From: Chelativorans xinjiangensis
Lineage (GTDB): Bacteria; Pseudomonadota; Alphaproteobacteria; Rhizobiales; Rhizobiaceae
Reading direction: 5' to 3'
DNA: 64,000 nucleotides
Assembly (NCBI RefSeq): GCF_009812055.1
Contig: NZ_WQNH01000009.1
Coordinates: 1 to 64,000 of the forward strand
Below the pieces are notes generated by a model, which did no database searches, was not told the origin of the DNA, and saw nothing but the letters and a program-made list of their open reading frames with translations. Below, piece by piece: positions 34,584 to 43,923 of this stretch. The translations under genes and the position numbers were made by a program. Numbering within the stretch: position 1 is the stretch's first letter; each line of letters starts with the position of its first letter.

Positions 34584-34775
34584 TCAGCGCTCACATACGC
34601 CCGTCTTGCGCTGAAGGGGCAAATCCGCAAGTTCCCCTGGGCTCATACGGGCAATGTCGGGATGCGACAGGGGATCGCGGTGCCATCTCTCCTCATCCGC
34701 ATAGTTCTCGATCACCTGGAACTGCTCCATGCGGCGACGGAGGTGGGCGGCAATGCTCAAGAAAAGTTGCATCAT
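34584..34775 (-). CDS. Tiny DUF1127-like protein divergent from LysR
   Basis: 63 residues from the ATG at 34775, with GGAGGA seven bases upstream (an ATG at 34790 is also in frame). MQLFLSIAAHLRRRMEQFQ is an amphipathic basic helix and DPLSHPDIARMSPGELADLP resembles the Arg-rich small DUF1127 (YjiS) type. In Agrobacterium, Brucella and Sinorhizobium the LysR regulator VtlR activates such small genes. The divergent LysR gene at 34868 makes the same arrangement plausible here. Confidence 0.6.
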   Translation of the reverse strand: MMQLFLSIAAHLRRRMEQFQVIENYADEERWHRDPLSHPDIARMSPGELADLPLQRKTGVCER

Positions 34776-34867
34776 GGATTTGTCCTCCAAGTTTCATGCG
34801 AGGAGAATCCGGCCAAAACACCATGATTTCAATGGAGATTGCCTGCAGATTACTTTAGAAAGGCTAT

Positions 34868-35767
34868 ATGCAGAACCTGAACCGCGTCCATCTCAACGCG
34901 CTGCGCGCCGTCGAGGCGGTGCTGCGGCTCGGCTCGCTGGCGGCGGCTGCGAACGAGCTTGGCGTTTCCATCGGCGCGGTGAGCCAACATGTCATCCGCT
35001 GCGAGCGCCAGCTCGGCCAGGGCGTCTTCGACCGAACGAAGCGCGGGCTGGTGCCGACGGCCTTCGGGCGGCAGATCGCCGGGCGGCTGAACGAAGGCTT
35101 CGGCAACCTTGACGAGGCCGTGGCCGCCGCGCGGCGGCACGCCGACAACGTGCTGACCATCTCGGTCGCGCCGGTCCTCGCGTCGAAGTGGCTGGTGCAG
35201 CGGCTCGCGGGTTATTCGCGGCAGCACCCTCAGATGCGGCTCAGGCTCGATGCCTCGGTGGCGCTGGTCAATCTCGACGCTTCCGACATCGACCTGGCGA
35301 TCCGCGTCGGCGAAGGCGGCTGGCCGGGGGTGAACGCGGAGTTCGTGCTGGCGCAGGAGGTCTTTCCCGTGTGTGCGCCGGCGCTGGCGGAGCGGCTGAA
35401 GACGCCGCGCGACCTTATTTCCGCGCCCATCGTGCGCGACGCCAACTCGACCATAAGCTGGGACGTGTGGCTTGCCCCGCACGGGCTCGCCGACAAGGAC
35501 CTCGGCGAGGGCAGCGCCTTCACGGATGCCTCGCTGGCATTGGATGCAGCGATCGCCGGCCAGGGGGTGATGCTCGCATGGCAGACGCTCGCCCACGACG
35601 CGCTGGCCGCGAATTGTCTGGTGCGCCCGTTCGAGGGGTTGGCCGAGACGAAGTTCGGCTATTGGCTGGTGACGTCGAAATCGCGGCCGGAGCCGAAAAA
35701 GGTCAAGGACTTCAAGGCATGGCTTCGCCAGGAGATCGCCGCCACGGCTTCCGCCTATAAAACGTAA
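34868..35767 (+). CDS. GcvA-type LysR transcriptional regulator
   Basis: 299 residues. N-terminal winged helix: LNALRAVEAVLRLGSLAAAA and ELGVSIGAVSQHVIRCERQL. The effector domain starts near residue 92 (VLTISVAPVLASKWLVQRL) and has the two-lobed pattern with a WPGVNAEFVLAQEVFPVC strand. It is divergent from the tiny gene at 34584 with a 92-base spacer that should contain its binding site. RBS AGAAAGG. Effector unknown. Confidence 0.88.
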   Translation: MQNLNRVHLNALRAVEAVLRLGSLAAAANELGVSIGAVSQHVIRCERQLGQGVFDRTKRGLVPTAFGRQIAGRLNEGFGNLDEAVAAARRHADNVLTISVAPVLASKWLVQRLAGYSRQHPQMRLRLDASVALVNLDASDIDLAIRVGEGGWPGVNAEFVLAQEVFPVCAPALAERLKTPRDLISAPIVRDANSTISWDVWLAPHGLADKDLGEGSAFTDASLALDAAIAGQGVMLAWQTLAHDALAANCLVRPFEGLAETKFGYWLVTSKSRPEPKKVKDFKAWLRQEIAATASAYKT

Positions 35768-35855
35768 TCGCGCGCCCTGTCCGCTCTCGGCCATGCGCCC
35801 CATATCGTGCTATATTGTCGGCTTCCGCCGACGCGAAACGAAGGAGGATCGAACG

Positions 35856-36041
35856 ATGAAAGAATTTCATTGCGGATCGCTTGTCCCCGGTTGCGACTGG
35901 CACACGAGGCATGAGGAGGAGGCGGAGGTCATCCGCCGCGCCGTCGAGCATATGCGCGAGGCCCATGGCGAGACGATCATCCGCGAAAGCATGATCGAGG
36001 CGATCCGCTCGCGCATTACCCAGGAGAGGGATGCGGCATAG
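35856..36041 (+). CDS. DUF1059 small protein
   Basis: 61 residues. MKEFHCGSLVPGCDWHTR and HEEEAEVIRRAVEHMREAHG are typical of DUF1059, a short Cys/His-containing family found in bacteria and archaea; the Cys/His set suggests metal binding but no function is known. RBS AAGGAGGA. Alone between LysR and a repeat. Confidence 0.75.
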   Translation: MKEFHCGSLVPGCDWHTRHEEEAEVIRRAVEHMREAHGETIIRESMIEAIRSRITQERDAA

Positions 36042-36089
36042 CGCCGTATCCTCCCTCCCACTCGAAGTGGCAAGGCATCGCATAGTTCG

Positions 36090-36292
36090 TGTATGACCCC
36101 CACCCTCCATCTCTCCCCTCAAGGGGGAGGGCTATCGCATATGGATGGAGTCTTTGTTCGGCTTCGCCGGCCCCCCACCCCTCACCCCTCCCCTCAAGGG
36201 GGAGGGGAATTCTGAGGCGTCGGCGCCCCCTCCCCTTGAGGTGAGGGGTAGGGGTCCGGCGAAGCCGAACAAGACCCTATCCACATACGATG
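36090..36292. repeat. Dispersed C-rich intergenic repeat, copy 2
   Basis: Contains CTCCCCTCAAGGGGGAGGGC, ATCGCATATGGATGGAGTC, TTTGTTCGGCTTCGCCGGCC, CCCCTCCCCTTGAGGTGAGG and GTCCGGCGAAGCCGAACAAG. The TTCGGCTTCGCCGG / CCGGCGAAGCCGAA pair is an inverted repeat about 100 bases apart. The copies at 9178 and 49108 share these pieces. Confidence 0.75.
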
Positions 36293-36361
36293 TCGAGCGG
36301 GGCCGGGGCGACCCACCCGGCCCGTCGCTAGCGCTCCGGTTCACCCTCCCCTTCGACAAGC

Positions 36362-37627
36362 TCAGGAGGGAGGGGATGAACGTGCAGCTTTTTCCAACAG
36401 CTCCTTGCGTGTCATCTTGAAGCCGGAATCGACCCAGGCCTGCTCCAGCTTGGCGAGCAGTGCGCCGAGCTCTTCGCCGGGCGCGTGACCGGCGGCGACG
36501 AGGTCTTTTCCCTTGACCGGCAGGACCGGTCGTTCCCAGCGCCCGAGGATGTCGATCAGGCGCTGGGAGCCGGCGGCTTCGATAAGCGCCTTGTCGTCCT
36601 CTGCTGCGCGGGCGCGGGCGGTGGCGAGTGCCAGACGCAAGCGCTTGTCGATGCCTGCGAGGCTGCCGCGGTAGAGCAGCTTCGCGAAATCGGCTTCGCC
36701 GAGCGCGGGGTCGGGAAGAGGCGCCTCCGCCCAGGCGACCAGGCAGGACGCCTCGGCTTTCGACAGCCGCAGCCGCGCGGCAAGCGCCTTAAGGCGCCCG
36801 GCATCGGGCGGCAGGATGGCGGCCAGCCTCAGCAGCGGGTCCGGCGGCCATGAAAGCGCCTGCTCCACGGCCATTAGCGGGTGGATCGTGTCGATACCCC
36901 ATTTCTCGCTTTCCGGCAGCACCATGGTCAGCGCGTTGGTCGTGCGCATCCACAGAAGCGCCCGCGAGGGGTCGGGGGCGGAAAGCAGCTTTCTGAGTTC
37001 GCTCCAGACGCGCTCGGCCGAAAGCCGGGCAAGGCCCTCCTTGAGCCGGGCGCAGGCTTTCAGGCCCTCGGCGTCCGGCCGGCCGGAGCCGTACCAGGCG
37101 AAGAAGCGGAAGAAGCGCAGGATGCGCAGGTAATCCTCGCGGATGCGCGTTTCGGCATTGCCGATGAAGCGCAAGGTGCTTGAATTGAGATCGTCGAGGC
37201 CGCCGACGAGGTCGACCACGCGCCCGTCGGCATCGGCGTAGAGCGCGTTGATGGTGAAGTCGCGGCGTTCCGCGTCGCTCTTCCAGTCGCGGCCGAAGAC
37301 GACGCGCGCGCGGCGGCCGTCGGTCTCCACGTCGGCGCGCAAGGTGGTGACTTCGTAGGGTTTTCCCTTGGCGACGACGGTCACCGTGCCGTGCTCGTAG
37401 CCCGTGGGGACGACCTTGAAGCCGGCAGCCTCCGCCCGCCGCGTCGTCTCGTCGGGCGCGGTGGTGGTGGCAACGTCGACGTCGGTCACCGCCTGGCCGA
37501 GGAGTGCGTTGCGCACCGCGCCGCCGGCAATCCGCGCCTCCTCGCCGTCCGCGTTGAGAACGGCAAGCAGCGCCTGCAGGCCCGGTTCACGCAGCCAGTC
37601 GGCGCCGGCGATGGTGGCGGAGGTCAT
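36362..37627 (-). CDS. cca: CCA tRNA nucleotidyltransferase
   Basis: 421 residues. Adds CCA to tRNA 3' ends. IAGGAVRNALLGQAVTDVDV with the metal-binding Asp pair, then RRDFTINALYADADGRVVDL and RIREDYLRILRFFRFFAWYG. The C-terminal region (TRKELLEKAA) is helical. No HD domain is seen, unlike the E. coli enzyme. Overlaps the nudix gene by ATGA, so these form an operon with the DUF1285 gene. Confidence 0.93.
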   Translation of the reverse strand: MTSATIAGADWLREPGLQALLAVLNADGEEARIAGGAVRNALLGQAVTDVDVATTTAPDETTRRAEAAGFKVVPTGYEHGTVTVVAKGKPYEVTTLRADVETDGRRARVVFGRDWKSDAERRDFTINALYADADGRVVDLVGGLDDLNSSTLRFIGNAETRIREDYLRILRFFRFFAWYGSGRPDAEGLKACARLKEGLARLSAERVWSELRKLLSAPDPSRALLWMRTTNALTMVLPESEKWGIDTIHPLMAVEQALSWPPDPLLRLAAILPPDAGRLKALAARLRLSKAEASCLVAWAEAPLPDPALGEADFAKLLYRGSLAGIDKRLRLALATARARAAEDDKALIEAAGSQRLIDILGRWERPVLPVKGKDLVAAGHAPGEELGALLAKLEQAWVDSGFKMTRKELLEKAARSSPPS

Positions 37628-38265
37628 TGCGCGTAGAGCCTTTCATAGAGCATGTGCAGGATGCCGGCGGTGACTCCCCATATGAAGCGGTCACCGTAAG
37701 GCATTGTATAATAAAAACGTTCCCGCTCCTGCCAGATGCGGCTTTCGCGCCGGTGGTTGGCCGGATCCATGAGGAAGGACAGCGGCACCTCGAACGCGGC
37801 ATCCACCTCGTGCGGGTTGAGGGACAGCCGGAAGCCGGGTTCCACGACCGACAGGATCGGCCGGATGCGATAGCCGCTGCCGGTCGCGTAGTCGGGCATG
37901 CGGCCGACGATTTGGATGCGGGCGGGGTCGAGGCCGATCTCTTCCTGTGCTTCGCGCAGGGCGGCATCCTCGGGCGAGGCGTCGGTGGGATCGATGCGCC
38001 CGCCCGGCAGGGCGATCTGGCCGGAATGGCTGCGCAGATTGGCGGTGCGCTGGGTGAGGATGACGGTGGTCTCGACGCCGTGATCGACCACCGGAACGAG
38101 GACGGCGGCGTCATGCAGGCTGTCGCGGATGATGAGGTGCTTCAGGTCCGGGTTGAGGCGATGGTCGCCATAGGCGTCGGGATCGTGCTCCGGGTCCTGC
38201 GCGGCCGCGCGGCGGCGGAATTCTTCCGCCGAAAACAGGCCTTTGGTGCCGGTCGGCTGGGTCAT
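37624..38265 (-). CDS. CoA pyrophosphatase-type nudix hydrolase
   Basis: 213 residues. LRSHSGQIALPGGRIDPTDA, with the nudix glutamates in REAQEEIGLDP. The LxxHxGQ-LPGG motif ahead of the nudix box is the CoA-diphosphatase signature (UPF0035/NUDT7-like). It would cut CoA to 3',5'-ADP and phosphopantetheine. Both ends overlap neighbours by ATGA. Confidence 0.85.
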   Translation of the reverse strand: MTQPTGTKGLFSAEEFRRRAAAQDPEHDPDAYGDHRLNPDLKHLIIRDSLHDAAVLVPVVDHGVETTVILTQRTANLRSHSGQIALPGGRIDPTDASPEDAALREAQEEIGLDPARIQIVGRMPDYATGSGYRIRPILSVVEPGFRLSLNPHEVDAAFEVPLSFLMDPANHRRESRIWQERERFYYTMPYGDRFIWGVTAGILHMLYERLYAQ

Positions 38266-38900
38266 TCGGAGAGCGCCTTGAGCTTTTCGGCGGGCATGAT
38301 GGGGAAGACGGCGCCGCCGGAGCGGACGGCGAACATCGCCCGGCCGCCGATCTCCACCTCCTCGCCCAGGGCGGCGAGCTCGTACATGACGGGGCGCGCC
38401 ACCAGCGCCTCCAGCCGTCCGCGCACGAGGACGTAGGGCTTCATGCCGCCGGTGCCGTCCTCGTCGACGAAGCGGATGGGGTGGTCCGGGCCCGCCTCCA
38501 CCACGTCGCCCACATTGGTGCGGAAGGTCAGACGCTGATTCCCGCCCTTGCCCGTGGCAACCATCTCGACGGCGAGGAAAGGCGCGTCCTCGACGCGGAT
38601 GCCGACTTTTTCCACCGGCGTTACGAGGTAGGTCCTGCCGTCCTCGTCCTTGCGCAGAACGGAAGAGAAAAGCTGCACCAGAGGCATGCGGCCGATGGGC
38701 GTGCCGAGATAGAACCAGGTGCCGTCGGCTTTGATTTCCATGTCGAGGTCGCCGCAGAAGGCCGGATTCCAACGCTCCACGGGGGCCGCGCCCTTGCCTG
38801 CGCGCGCCGCGCGCGCGATCAGCGCCGACAGCGCGCCGGCATCGGCGGCCTTGGCGAAGGTGCCTTCGTCGGCGGAACTGTGGCGGGGTGCAGGGGTCAT
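38262..38900 (-). CDS. DUF1285 family protein
   Basis: 212 residues from the ATG at 38900. CGDLDMEIKADGTWFYLGTP, then IGRMPLVQLFSSVLRKDEDG and YVLVRGRLEALVARPVMYEL are DUF1285 hallmarks. Structural relatives are beta-rich and the function is unknown. The start at 38975 is unlikely because it lies inside a MITE-like element (38960-39078). Transcription would pass into the nudix and cca genes. Confidence 0.8.
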   Translation of the reverse strand: MTPAPRHSSADEGTFAKAADAGALSALIARAARAGKGAAPVERWNPAFCGDLDMEIKADGTWFYLGTPIGRMPLVQLFSSVLRKDEDGRTYLVTPVEKVGIRVEDAPFLAVEMVATGKGGNQRLTFRTNVGDVVEAGPDHPIRFVDEDGTGGMKPYVLVRGRLEALVARPVMYELAALGEEVEIGGRAMFAVRSGGAVFPIMPAEKLKALSE

Positions 38901-38959
38901 GGTCACGAAATAGTCACTGTTCTTCGGCTTGTCAGCCTTATGAACTGATTTAAGCTCCC

Positions 38960-39078
38960 TAGTGGTCTGACCCAAACAGATGTACCCATCTGTTTGGAGA
39001 AGTCAGCCCACAAGCGATTAATCTGGTGGGGCGATTTGTCCTGACAGATGGGTACTATCTGTCAGGATCGCACCATTA
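38960..39078. mobile_element. MITE-like element, full-length copy 1
   Basis: Ends TAGTGGT and ACCATTA (near-perfect inverted ends). Two internal palindromes: CCAAACAGATG-TACC-CATC, then TGTTTGG, and CCTGACAGATGGGTACTATC, then TGTCAGG. The middle has GTCAGCCCACAAG and TCTGGTGGGGCGATTTG. It lies between the divergent DUF1285 and MoxR genes. Confidence 0.85.
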
Positions 39079-39151
39079 GGGTGGCAATGCTGCGTACCCT
39101 GAACCATGTATCGCAGACTGGGCCAGTTCGGCAAAGCAAGGAAAAAGCCGC

Positions 39152-40174
39152 ATGAGCATCATCGCCAGGGACAGCCAGGCCGGCATCATCGGTGCCAGCG
39201 AGAAGGAAATGGTGGCGCAGGCCGAAACCGCCCTTGCCGACATCGCCCGCGTGCGCGAGGGCGTCGGCCGGGTGATCTTCGGCCAGGAGATGGTGGTCGA
39301 GCGGGTGCTGGTGGCGCTCATGGCCGGCGGGCATGCGCTTCTGGTGGGCGTGCCGGGCCTCGCCAAGACCAAGCTCGTGGAGACGCTCGGCATCGTTTTG
39401 GGCCTCGACACCAGGCGCATCCAGTTCACGCCGGATCTGATGCCATCGGATATCCTCGGCTCCGAGGTGATGGAGCAGGACGAGAAGGGCCGCCGCGGCT
39501 TCCGCTTCCTGCCCGGGCCGATTTTCGCCCAGCTTCTGATGGCCGACGAGATCAACCGCGCCAGCCCGCGCACCCAGTCCGCGCTTCTGCAGTCCATGCA
39601 GGAATATCACGTGACGGTGACGGGCCACCGCCACGACCTGCCCTCCCCCTTCCACGTGCTGGCCACCCAGAACCCGCTGGAGCAGGAAGGCACCTACCCG
39701 CTGCCGGAGGCCCAGCTCGACCGCTTCTTGATGCAGGTCGACATCCTGTACCCGGAACTGGAGGCCGAAAAGCGCATTCTTCTGGAGACGACAGGCGTCG
39801 AGGAGGCGCGGCCGGAGAACGTGCTGGCGCCGGAAAGGCTGAAGGAAGTGCAAACGCTCATCCGCCGCATGCCGGTGCCTGAAAGCGTGGTGGAGGCCAT
39901 TTTGGCCCTGGTGCGCTCGGCCCGCCCCGGCCTCGGCCATCCCGAGACGGACCGGCACGTGGCCTGGGGGCCGGGCCCGCGCGCCAGCCAGGCGCTGACG
40001 CTGTGCGCCCGCGCCCGGGCGCTCTATGACGGGCGGCTTGCCCCGTCGGTCGACGACGTGCGCGCGCTGGCCGAGCCGGTGCTGCAGCACCGCATGGCGC
40101 TCACCTTTGCCGCCCGTGCCGAGGGCATGAGCGTGCGCGACGTCATCGCCCGGCTGGTCAAGGGGCTCGGCTGA
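39152..40174 (+). CDS. MoxR-family AAA+ ATPase
   Basis: 340 residues. Walker A GVPGLAKTKLVETLG, Walker B LLMADEINRASPRTQSALLQ, sensor 1 in FHVLATQNPLEQEGTYPLPE and QLDRFLMQVDI. MoxR AAA+ proteins act as chaperones for the maturation of VWA/DUF58-type proteins, the genes that follow. It heads a four-gene unit: next gene 18 bases on. Confidence 0.93.
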   Translation: MSIIARDSQAGIIGASEKEMVAQAETALADIARVREGVGRVIFGQEMVVERVLVALMAGGHALLVGVPGLAKTKLVETLGIVLGLDTRRIQFTPDLMPSDILGSEVMEQDEKGRRGFRFLPGPIFAQLLMADEINRASPRTQSALLQSMQEYHVTVTGHRHDLPSPFHVLATQNPLEQEGTYPLPEAQLDRFLMQVDILYPELEAEKRILLETTGVEEARPENVLAPERLKEVQTLIRRMPVPESVVEAILALVRSARPGLGHPETDRHVAWGPGPRASQALTLCARARALYDGRLAPSVDDVRALAEPVLQHRMALTFAARAEGMSVRDVIARLVKGLG

Positions 40175-40192
40175 TGCAACGGCGGAAGGCTG

Positions 40193-41101
40193 ATGGCGCG
40201 GATCGGTGAAGTCACCACCCCGGTTGAGACCCGGGATGCGCTCGTGCGGGCACGCACACGGGCCGCGCTTGTGCCCGATCTGCTGGTGGAGGCGCGGCGG
40301 GTCGTCAACAATGTGATCGCCGGCTGGCACGGCAGGCGGCGGCGCGGCATCGGCGAGAATTTCTGGCAGTTCCGGCCCTATGTGGAGGGCGAGGCGGTGT
40401 CCCGCATCGACTGGCGCCGCTCGGCCCGCGAGGAAGACCACATCTATGTGCGCGACCGCGAATGGGAGGCCGCCCATACGGTTTGGCTGTGGGCCGACCG
40501 CTCACCGTCCATGCTGTTCCGCTCCAGCCAAGCGGATGTCTCCAAGGAATCGCGGGCGCTGGTACTGATCCTGGCCCTGGCCGAGCTCCTGTCGCGCAGC
40601 GGCGAGCGCATCGCCTGGCCGGGGCTTTCCGATCCCTTCGCCGCGCGCAACGGGGCGGAGAGGCTGGCCCAGCATATCAGCCATGCCGAACCCGCCACCG
40701 GGCGCCCGGACCTGACGGTCGTCCGCCGCTTCTCCGATCTGGTCGTCACCGGCGATTTCCTCGAAGCGCCGGAAGAGACCATGCGCTGGCTCGACCCGCT
40801 GGCGCGCACCGGCGCCAGGGCGCATCTGATCGAGGTGGCCGACCCGGCGGAAGAGACCTTCCCCTATTCCGGCCGCACCGAGTTCCATGACCCCGAGACG
40901 GGCGAGCGGCTGACTGCCGGGCGTGCCGAGACGCTGGGCGACGACTACCGCCGGCTCTACCTTGCCCGGCGAGAGACGCTTGCCCGGTGGTGCAAGAAGC
41001 TCGGCTGGAGCTATACGGTGAACCATACGGACCGGCTGGCTTCCGAGGCGCTCATCCGCGTACACACGGCGATGACGGCCGAAATGGATATCGGCCGATG
41101 A
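40193..41101 (+). CDS. DUF58 domain protein
   Basis: 302 residues. RRRGIGENFWQFRPYVEGEA, SRIDWRRSAREEDHIYVRDR and VWLWADRSPSMLF are the DUF58 core; VWA-like fold with a partial MIDAS (DRSPS). It partners MoxR in most bacteria. The first 18 bases after the MoxR stop carry GGCGGAAGG, and its stop overlaps the next start (ATGA). Confidence 0.9.
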   Translation: MARIGEVTTPVETRDALVRARTRAALVPDLLVEARRVVNNVIAGWHGRRRRGIGENFWQFRPYVEGEAVSRIDWRRSAREEDHIYVRDREWEAAHTVWLWADRSPSMLFRSSQADVSKESRALVLILALAELLSRSGERIAWPGLSDPFAARNGAERLAQHISHAEPATGRPDLTVVRRFSDLVVTGDFLEAPEETMRWLDPLARTGARAHLIEVADPAEETFPYSGRTEFHDPETGERLTAGRAETLGDDYRRLYLARRETLARWCKKLGWSYTVNHTDRLASEALIRVHTAMTAEMDIGR

Positions 41102-43923
41102 ATTTCCTCCCCCTCTCCTTCGGCGCGCCGATGGTCCTGTGGGGCCTCATCGCCCTGCCCGTCATCTGGTGGCTTCTGCGGCTCACCCCGCCCAGGCCGC
41201 AGCAGGAGACCTTCCCGCCGCTCGCCATCCTGGCGCGCATCGTGAAGAGGGAGGAGACGCCGCACCAGAGCCCGTGGTGGCTGACGCTTCTGCGGCTGGC
41301 GCTCGCAGCCCTCGTCATCCTGGCGCTCGCCGCTCCCGTCTTCAACCCGCGCGAGAAGATCGCCGTAGGCGGCCAGGCGCTTGCCGTCGTGATGGACAAC
41401 GGCTGGTCGAGCGCGCCCGACTGGGAGCGGCGCGTGGCCACGGCGACGCGGCTGATCAACGACGCCAAGGAAAGCAGCGTGCCGGTGATCGTCGCGCTGA
41501 CGGCGGAAAAGCCGGCGCAGGACATCGGCCCCTTCGACGCCGACACGGCCATCGAGCGGCTGAACGCGGCCGAGCCTCGGCCCGTGCCGACGGATCGGCC
41601 GGCGACCTATGCCCGCGTCGCCGATGCGCTTGCCGATATGCCCGGCGCGACCTTGGCCGTGCTGGCGGACGGGCTCGCGGGACCCGACGACGAAGCGGCG
41701 TTCGAGACGCTGTTTTCCGCCGAGCTTTCCGACGTTCTCTGGGTGACGCCGGACCGGCTGCCGACCGTTGCGCTTTCCGACGGCGCCAACGAGCCGGAGC
41801 GCTTTGTCGTGACGGCGGTGCGGCGCCAGGACGAGAGGGGGCCGCACCAGGTGGTCGCCTATGCTTCCGACGAGCGCGGGCGCCGGATCGCCGAGACGAC
41901 AATCACCTTCGGCCCCGGCGAGGCGCGGGCCGGCGGAGAGATGCGCGTTCCCTTCGAATTGCGCAACGACTTCGCCTCCATCGGCCTTGCCGGCGAGAGC
42001 CATGCCGGGGCCCTGCGCATGCTGGATGAGAATGCGCGCCGCCGGCGCGTCGGGCTTCTGTCGCAGCACGAGGCGGACCAGGCGCAGCCGCTGCTCTCGC
42101 CGCTCTATTACATCGAGCGCGCGCTCGGCCCCTATGCCGACCTCATCCAGCCCTCCAACCCGGAATTGACCGAGGCCATCCCGCAGCTTCTGGAGCAGAA
42201 GCCGGCGGCGATCGTCATGGCCGATGTCGGCACCCTGCCGGACTCGGCGCGCGAGGCGCTGGTCGAATGGATGCACGAGGGCGGCACGCTGATCCGCTTC
42301 GCCGGGCCGCGGCTGGCGGCGGCGGAGCATGACGAAGAGCTGCTGCCCGTGCGGCTGCGCGCCGGCGAGCGCTCGCTGGGCGGGGCGTTGTCGTGGTCCG
42401 AACCGCAGCCGGTGGACGAGTTTCCCGCAGGCGGCCCCTTCTCCGACTTGACGCCGCCGCGCGACGTGGCGGTGACCCGCCAGGTGCTGGCCGAGCCGTC
42501 GGCCGATATCGTCGAGCGCACCTGGGCCAATCTCGCCGACGGCACGCCGCTGGTAACCGGCGCGGGGCGCGGGGACGGCCGTGTCATCCTGTTCCACGTC
42601 ACGCCGGAGGCCACCTGGTCGAGCCTGCCGATCTCCGGAAGCTTCGTCGAGATGCTGCGGCGCATCGTGCAGCTTTCGCGCAACCAGGGGAGCCTCGCCG
42701 CCGACCAGGAGGAACAGAGCGGGCGGCTGCCGCCTTACCGCATGATCTCGGCCACCGGCACGCTGGTGCCGCCCGGACCCGAGGCCGAGCCGCTGCAGCC
42801 CGCCGGCGACGCGCCGGTCACGCTTGCCAATCCGCCGGGGCTCTACGGCTCGGAAGAAGGCGTGGTGGCGCACAACCTTCTGGCGCCGGACGCGCAACTC
42901 ACCGCCCTTTCCCGCCCAACGGCGGCGGTGACGACGAGCGAGGCACGTTACGCCTTCGACCAGTCGCAGCCGCTCAAGGGACCGCTGATGGCGGCGGCGC
43001 TGGCGCTTCTGGCGCTCGACACGCTGGCCGTGCTGTGGCTGGGCGGGCTGTTGCAGCGGCGCCCGGCGCGCCGCGCCGCCTCCGCCGCCTCGGTGCTGCT
43101 GGCAGCCGCGCTCGTGCTCTCCCTGCTGGCACCGCAAGAGGCGCTGGCGCAGGATGATACCCAGCCAAGCGACGTGGAGGCGATTGAGGCCATATCGGCC
43201 ACCCGCATCGCCTATGTGAGGACTGGCATCTCCTCGGTCGACGCCATCAGCCGCGCCGGCGTGCAGGGCCTGTCGCGCTTCCTGGCCGAGAAGACGGCGC
43301 TGGAGCCCGGCGCGCCGGCGGGTCTCGACATCGCCACCGACGAACTGTCGTTCTACCCGCTCATCTACTGGCCCATCGACCCCAGTGCCGAGATGCCTTC
43401 CGAGGAGGCCATCGCGCGCATCGACGCCTATATGCAGCAGGGCGGCACGGTACTCTTCGACACGCGCGACCAGTATTCCTCGGGCTTCGGCTCCTCCGGC
43501 TCGGTGAGCCCGGAGACGCAGCGGCTGCGCGACATCCTTTCCGGCCTCAACGTGCCGCCGCTGGAGCCGGTGCCGGACGACCACGTGCTGACCAAGGCGT
43601 TCTACATCCTGTCGGAGTTCCCCGGCCGCTACCGCGGCAGCGATCTGTGGGTGGAGGCCTCCGCCGATGCCGAGAGCCGCGCCGACCGGCCCGTGCGCAC
43701 GGGCGACGGGGTGTCCCCCATCATGATCACGGCCAACGACCTTGCCGGTGCATGGGCCATGGGCTCGAACGGCGAGCCGCTGCTGCCTACCGTGCCTTCG
43801 GACCCGATACAGCGCACTTACGCGCTGCGGGCGGGCGTGAACATCATGATGTACATGCTGACCGGAAACTATAAATCGGACCAGGTGCACGTGCCTGTCC
43901 TGCTCGAACGGCTGGGCCAATGA
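41098..43923 (+). CDS. BatA-N/DUF4159 membrane protein
   Basis: 941 residues. N-terminus: two TM helices with FPPLAILARIVKREETPHQS, as in the N-terminal domain of the aerotolerance (Bat) family. Near 650-710, LMAAALALLALDTLAVLWLG and AASVLLAAALVLSLLAPQE form another hydrophobic pair. The C-terminal domain (TRIAYVRTGISSVDAISRAG, then LSFYPLIYWPIDPSAEMP and YMQQGGTVLFDTRDQ) is DUF4159, a Rossmann-like glutamine-amidotransferase-type fold without a clear active site. Most of it probably faces the periplasm. The stop overlaps the next start by ATGA. Confidence 0.88.
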   Translation: MNFLPLSFGAPMVLWGLIALPVIWWLLRLTPPRPQQETFPPLAILARIVKREETPHQSPWWLTLLRLALAALVILALAAPVFNPREKIAVGGQALAVVMDNGWSSAPDWERRVATATRLINDAKESSVPVIVALTAEKPAQDIGPFDADTAIERLNAAEPRPVPTDRPATYARVADALADMPGATLAVLADGLAGPDDEAAFETLFSAELSDVLWVTPDRLPTVALSDGANEPERFVVTAVRRQDERGPHQVVAYASDERGRRIAETTITFGPGEARAGGEMRVPFELRNDFASIGLAGESHAGALRMLDENARRRRVGLLSQHEADQAQPLLSPLYYIERALGPYADLIQPSNPELTEAIPQLLEQKPAAIVMADVGTLPDSAREALVEWMHEGGTLIRFAGPRLAAAEHDEELLPVRLRAGERSLGGALSWSEPQPVDEFPAGGPFSDLTPPRDVAVTRQVLAEPSADIVERTWANLADGTPLVTGAGRGDGRVILFHVTPEATWSSLPISGSFVEMLRRIVQLSRNQGSLAADQEEQSGRLPPYRMISATGTLVPPGPEAEPLQPAGDAPVTLANPPGLYGSEEGVVAHNLLAPDAQLTALSRPTAAVTTSEARYAFDQSQPLKGPLMAAALALLALDTLAVLWLGGLLQRRPARRAASAASVLLAAALVLSLLAPQEALAQDDTQPSDVEAIEAISATRIAYVRTGISSVDAISRAGVQGLSRFLAEKTALEPGAPAGLDIATDELSFYPLIYWPIDPSAEMPSEEAIARIDAYMQQGGTVLFDTRDQYSSGFGSSGSVSPETQRLRDILSGLNVPPLEPVPDDHVLTKAFYILSEFPGRYRGSDLWVEASADAESRADRPVRTGDGVSPIMITANDLAGAWAMGSNGEPLLPTVPSDPIQRTYALRAGVNIMMYMLTGNYKSDQVHVPVLLERLGQ

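Noticed and set aside
38901-38975. Longer N-terminus for the DUF1285 protein
   Set aside because: It would start inside a mobile-element-like repeat (38960-39078) and lacks a ribosome-binding site.
39062-40477. Minus-strand 471-codon frame opposite moxR
   Set aside because: Antisense shadow of a clear AAA+ gene in GC-rich DNA; its product is His/Arg-rich without any known domain.
41011-43920. Minus-strand 969-codon frame opposite the DUF4159 gene
   Set aside because: Third-position GC effect on the antisense strand of a real gene; the plus gene has recognised domains and ATGA overlaps.
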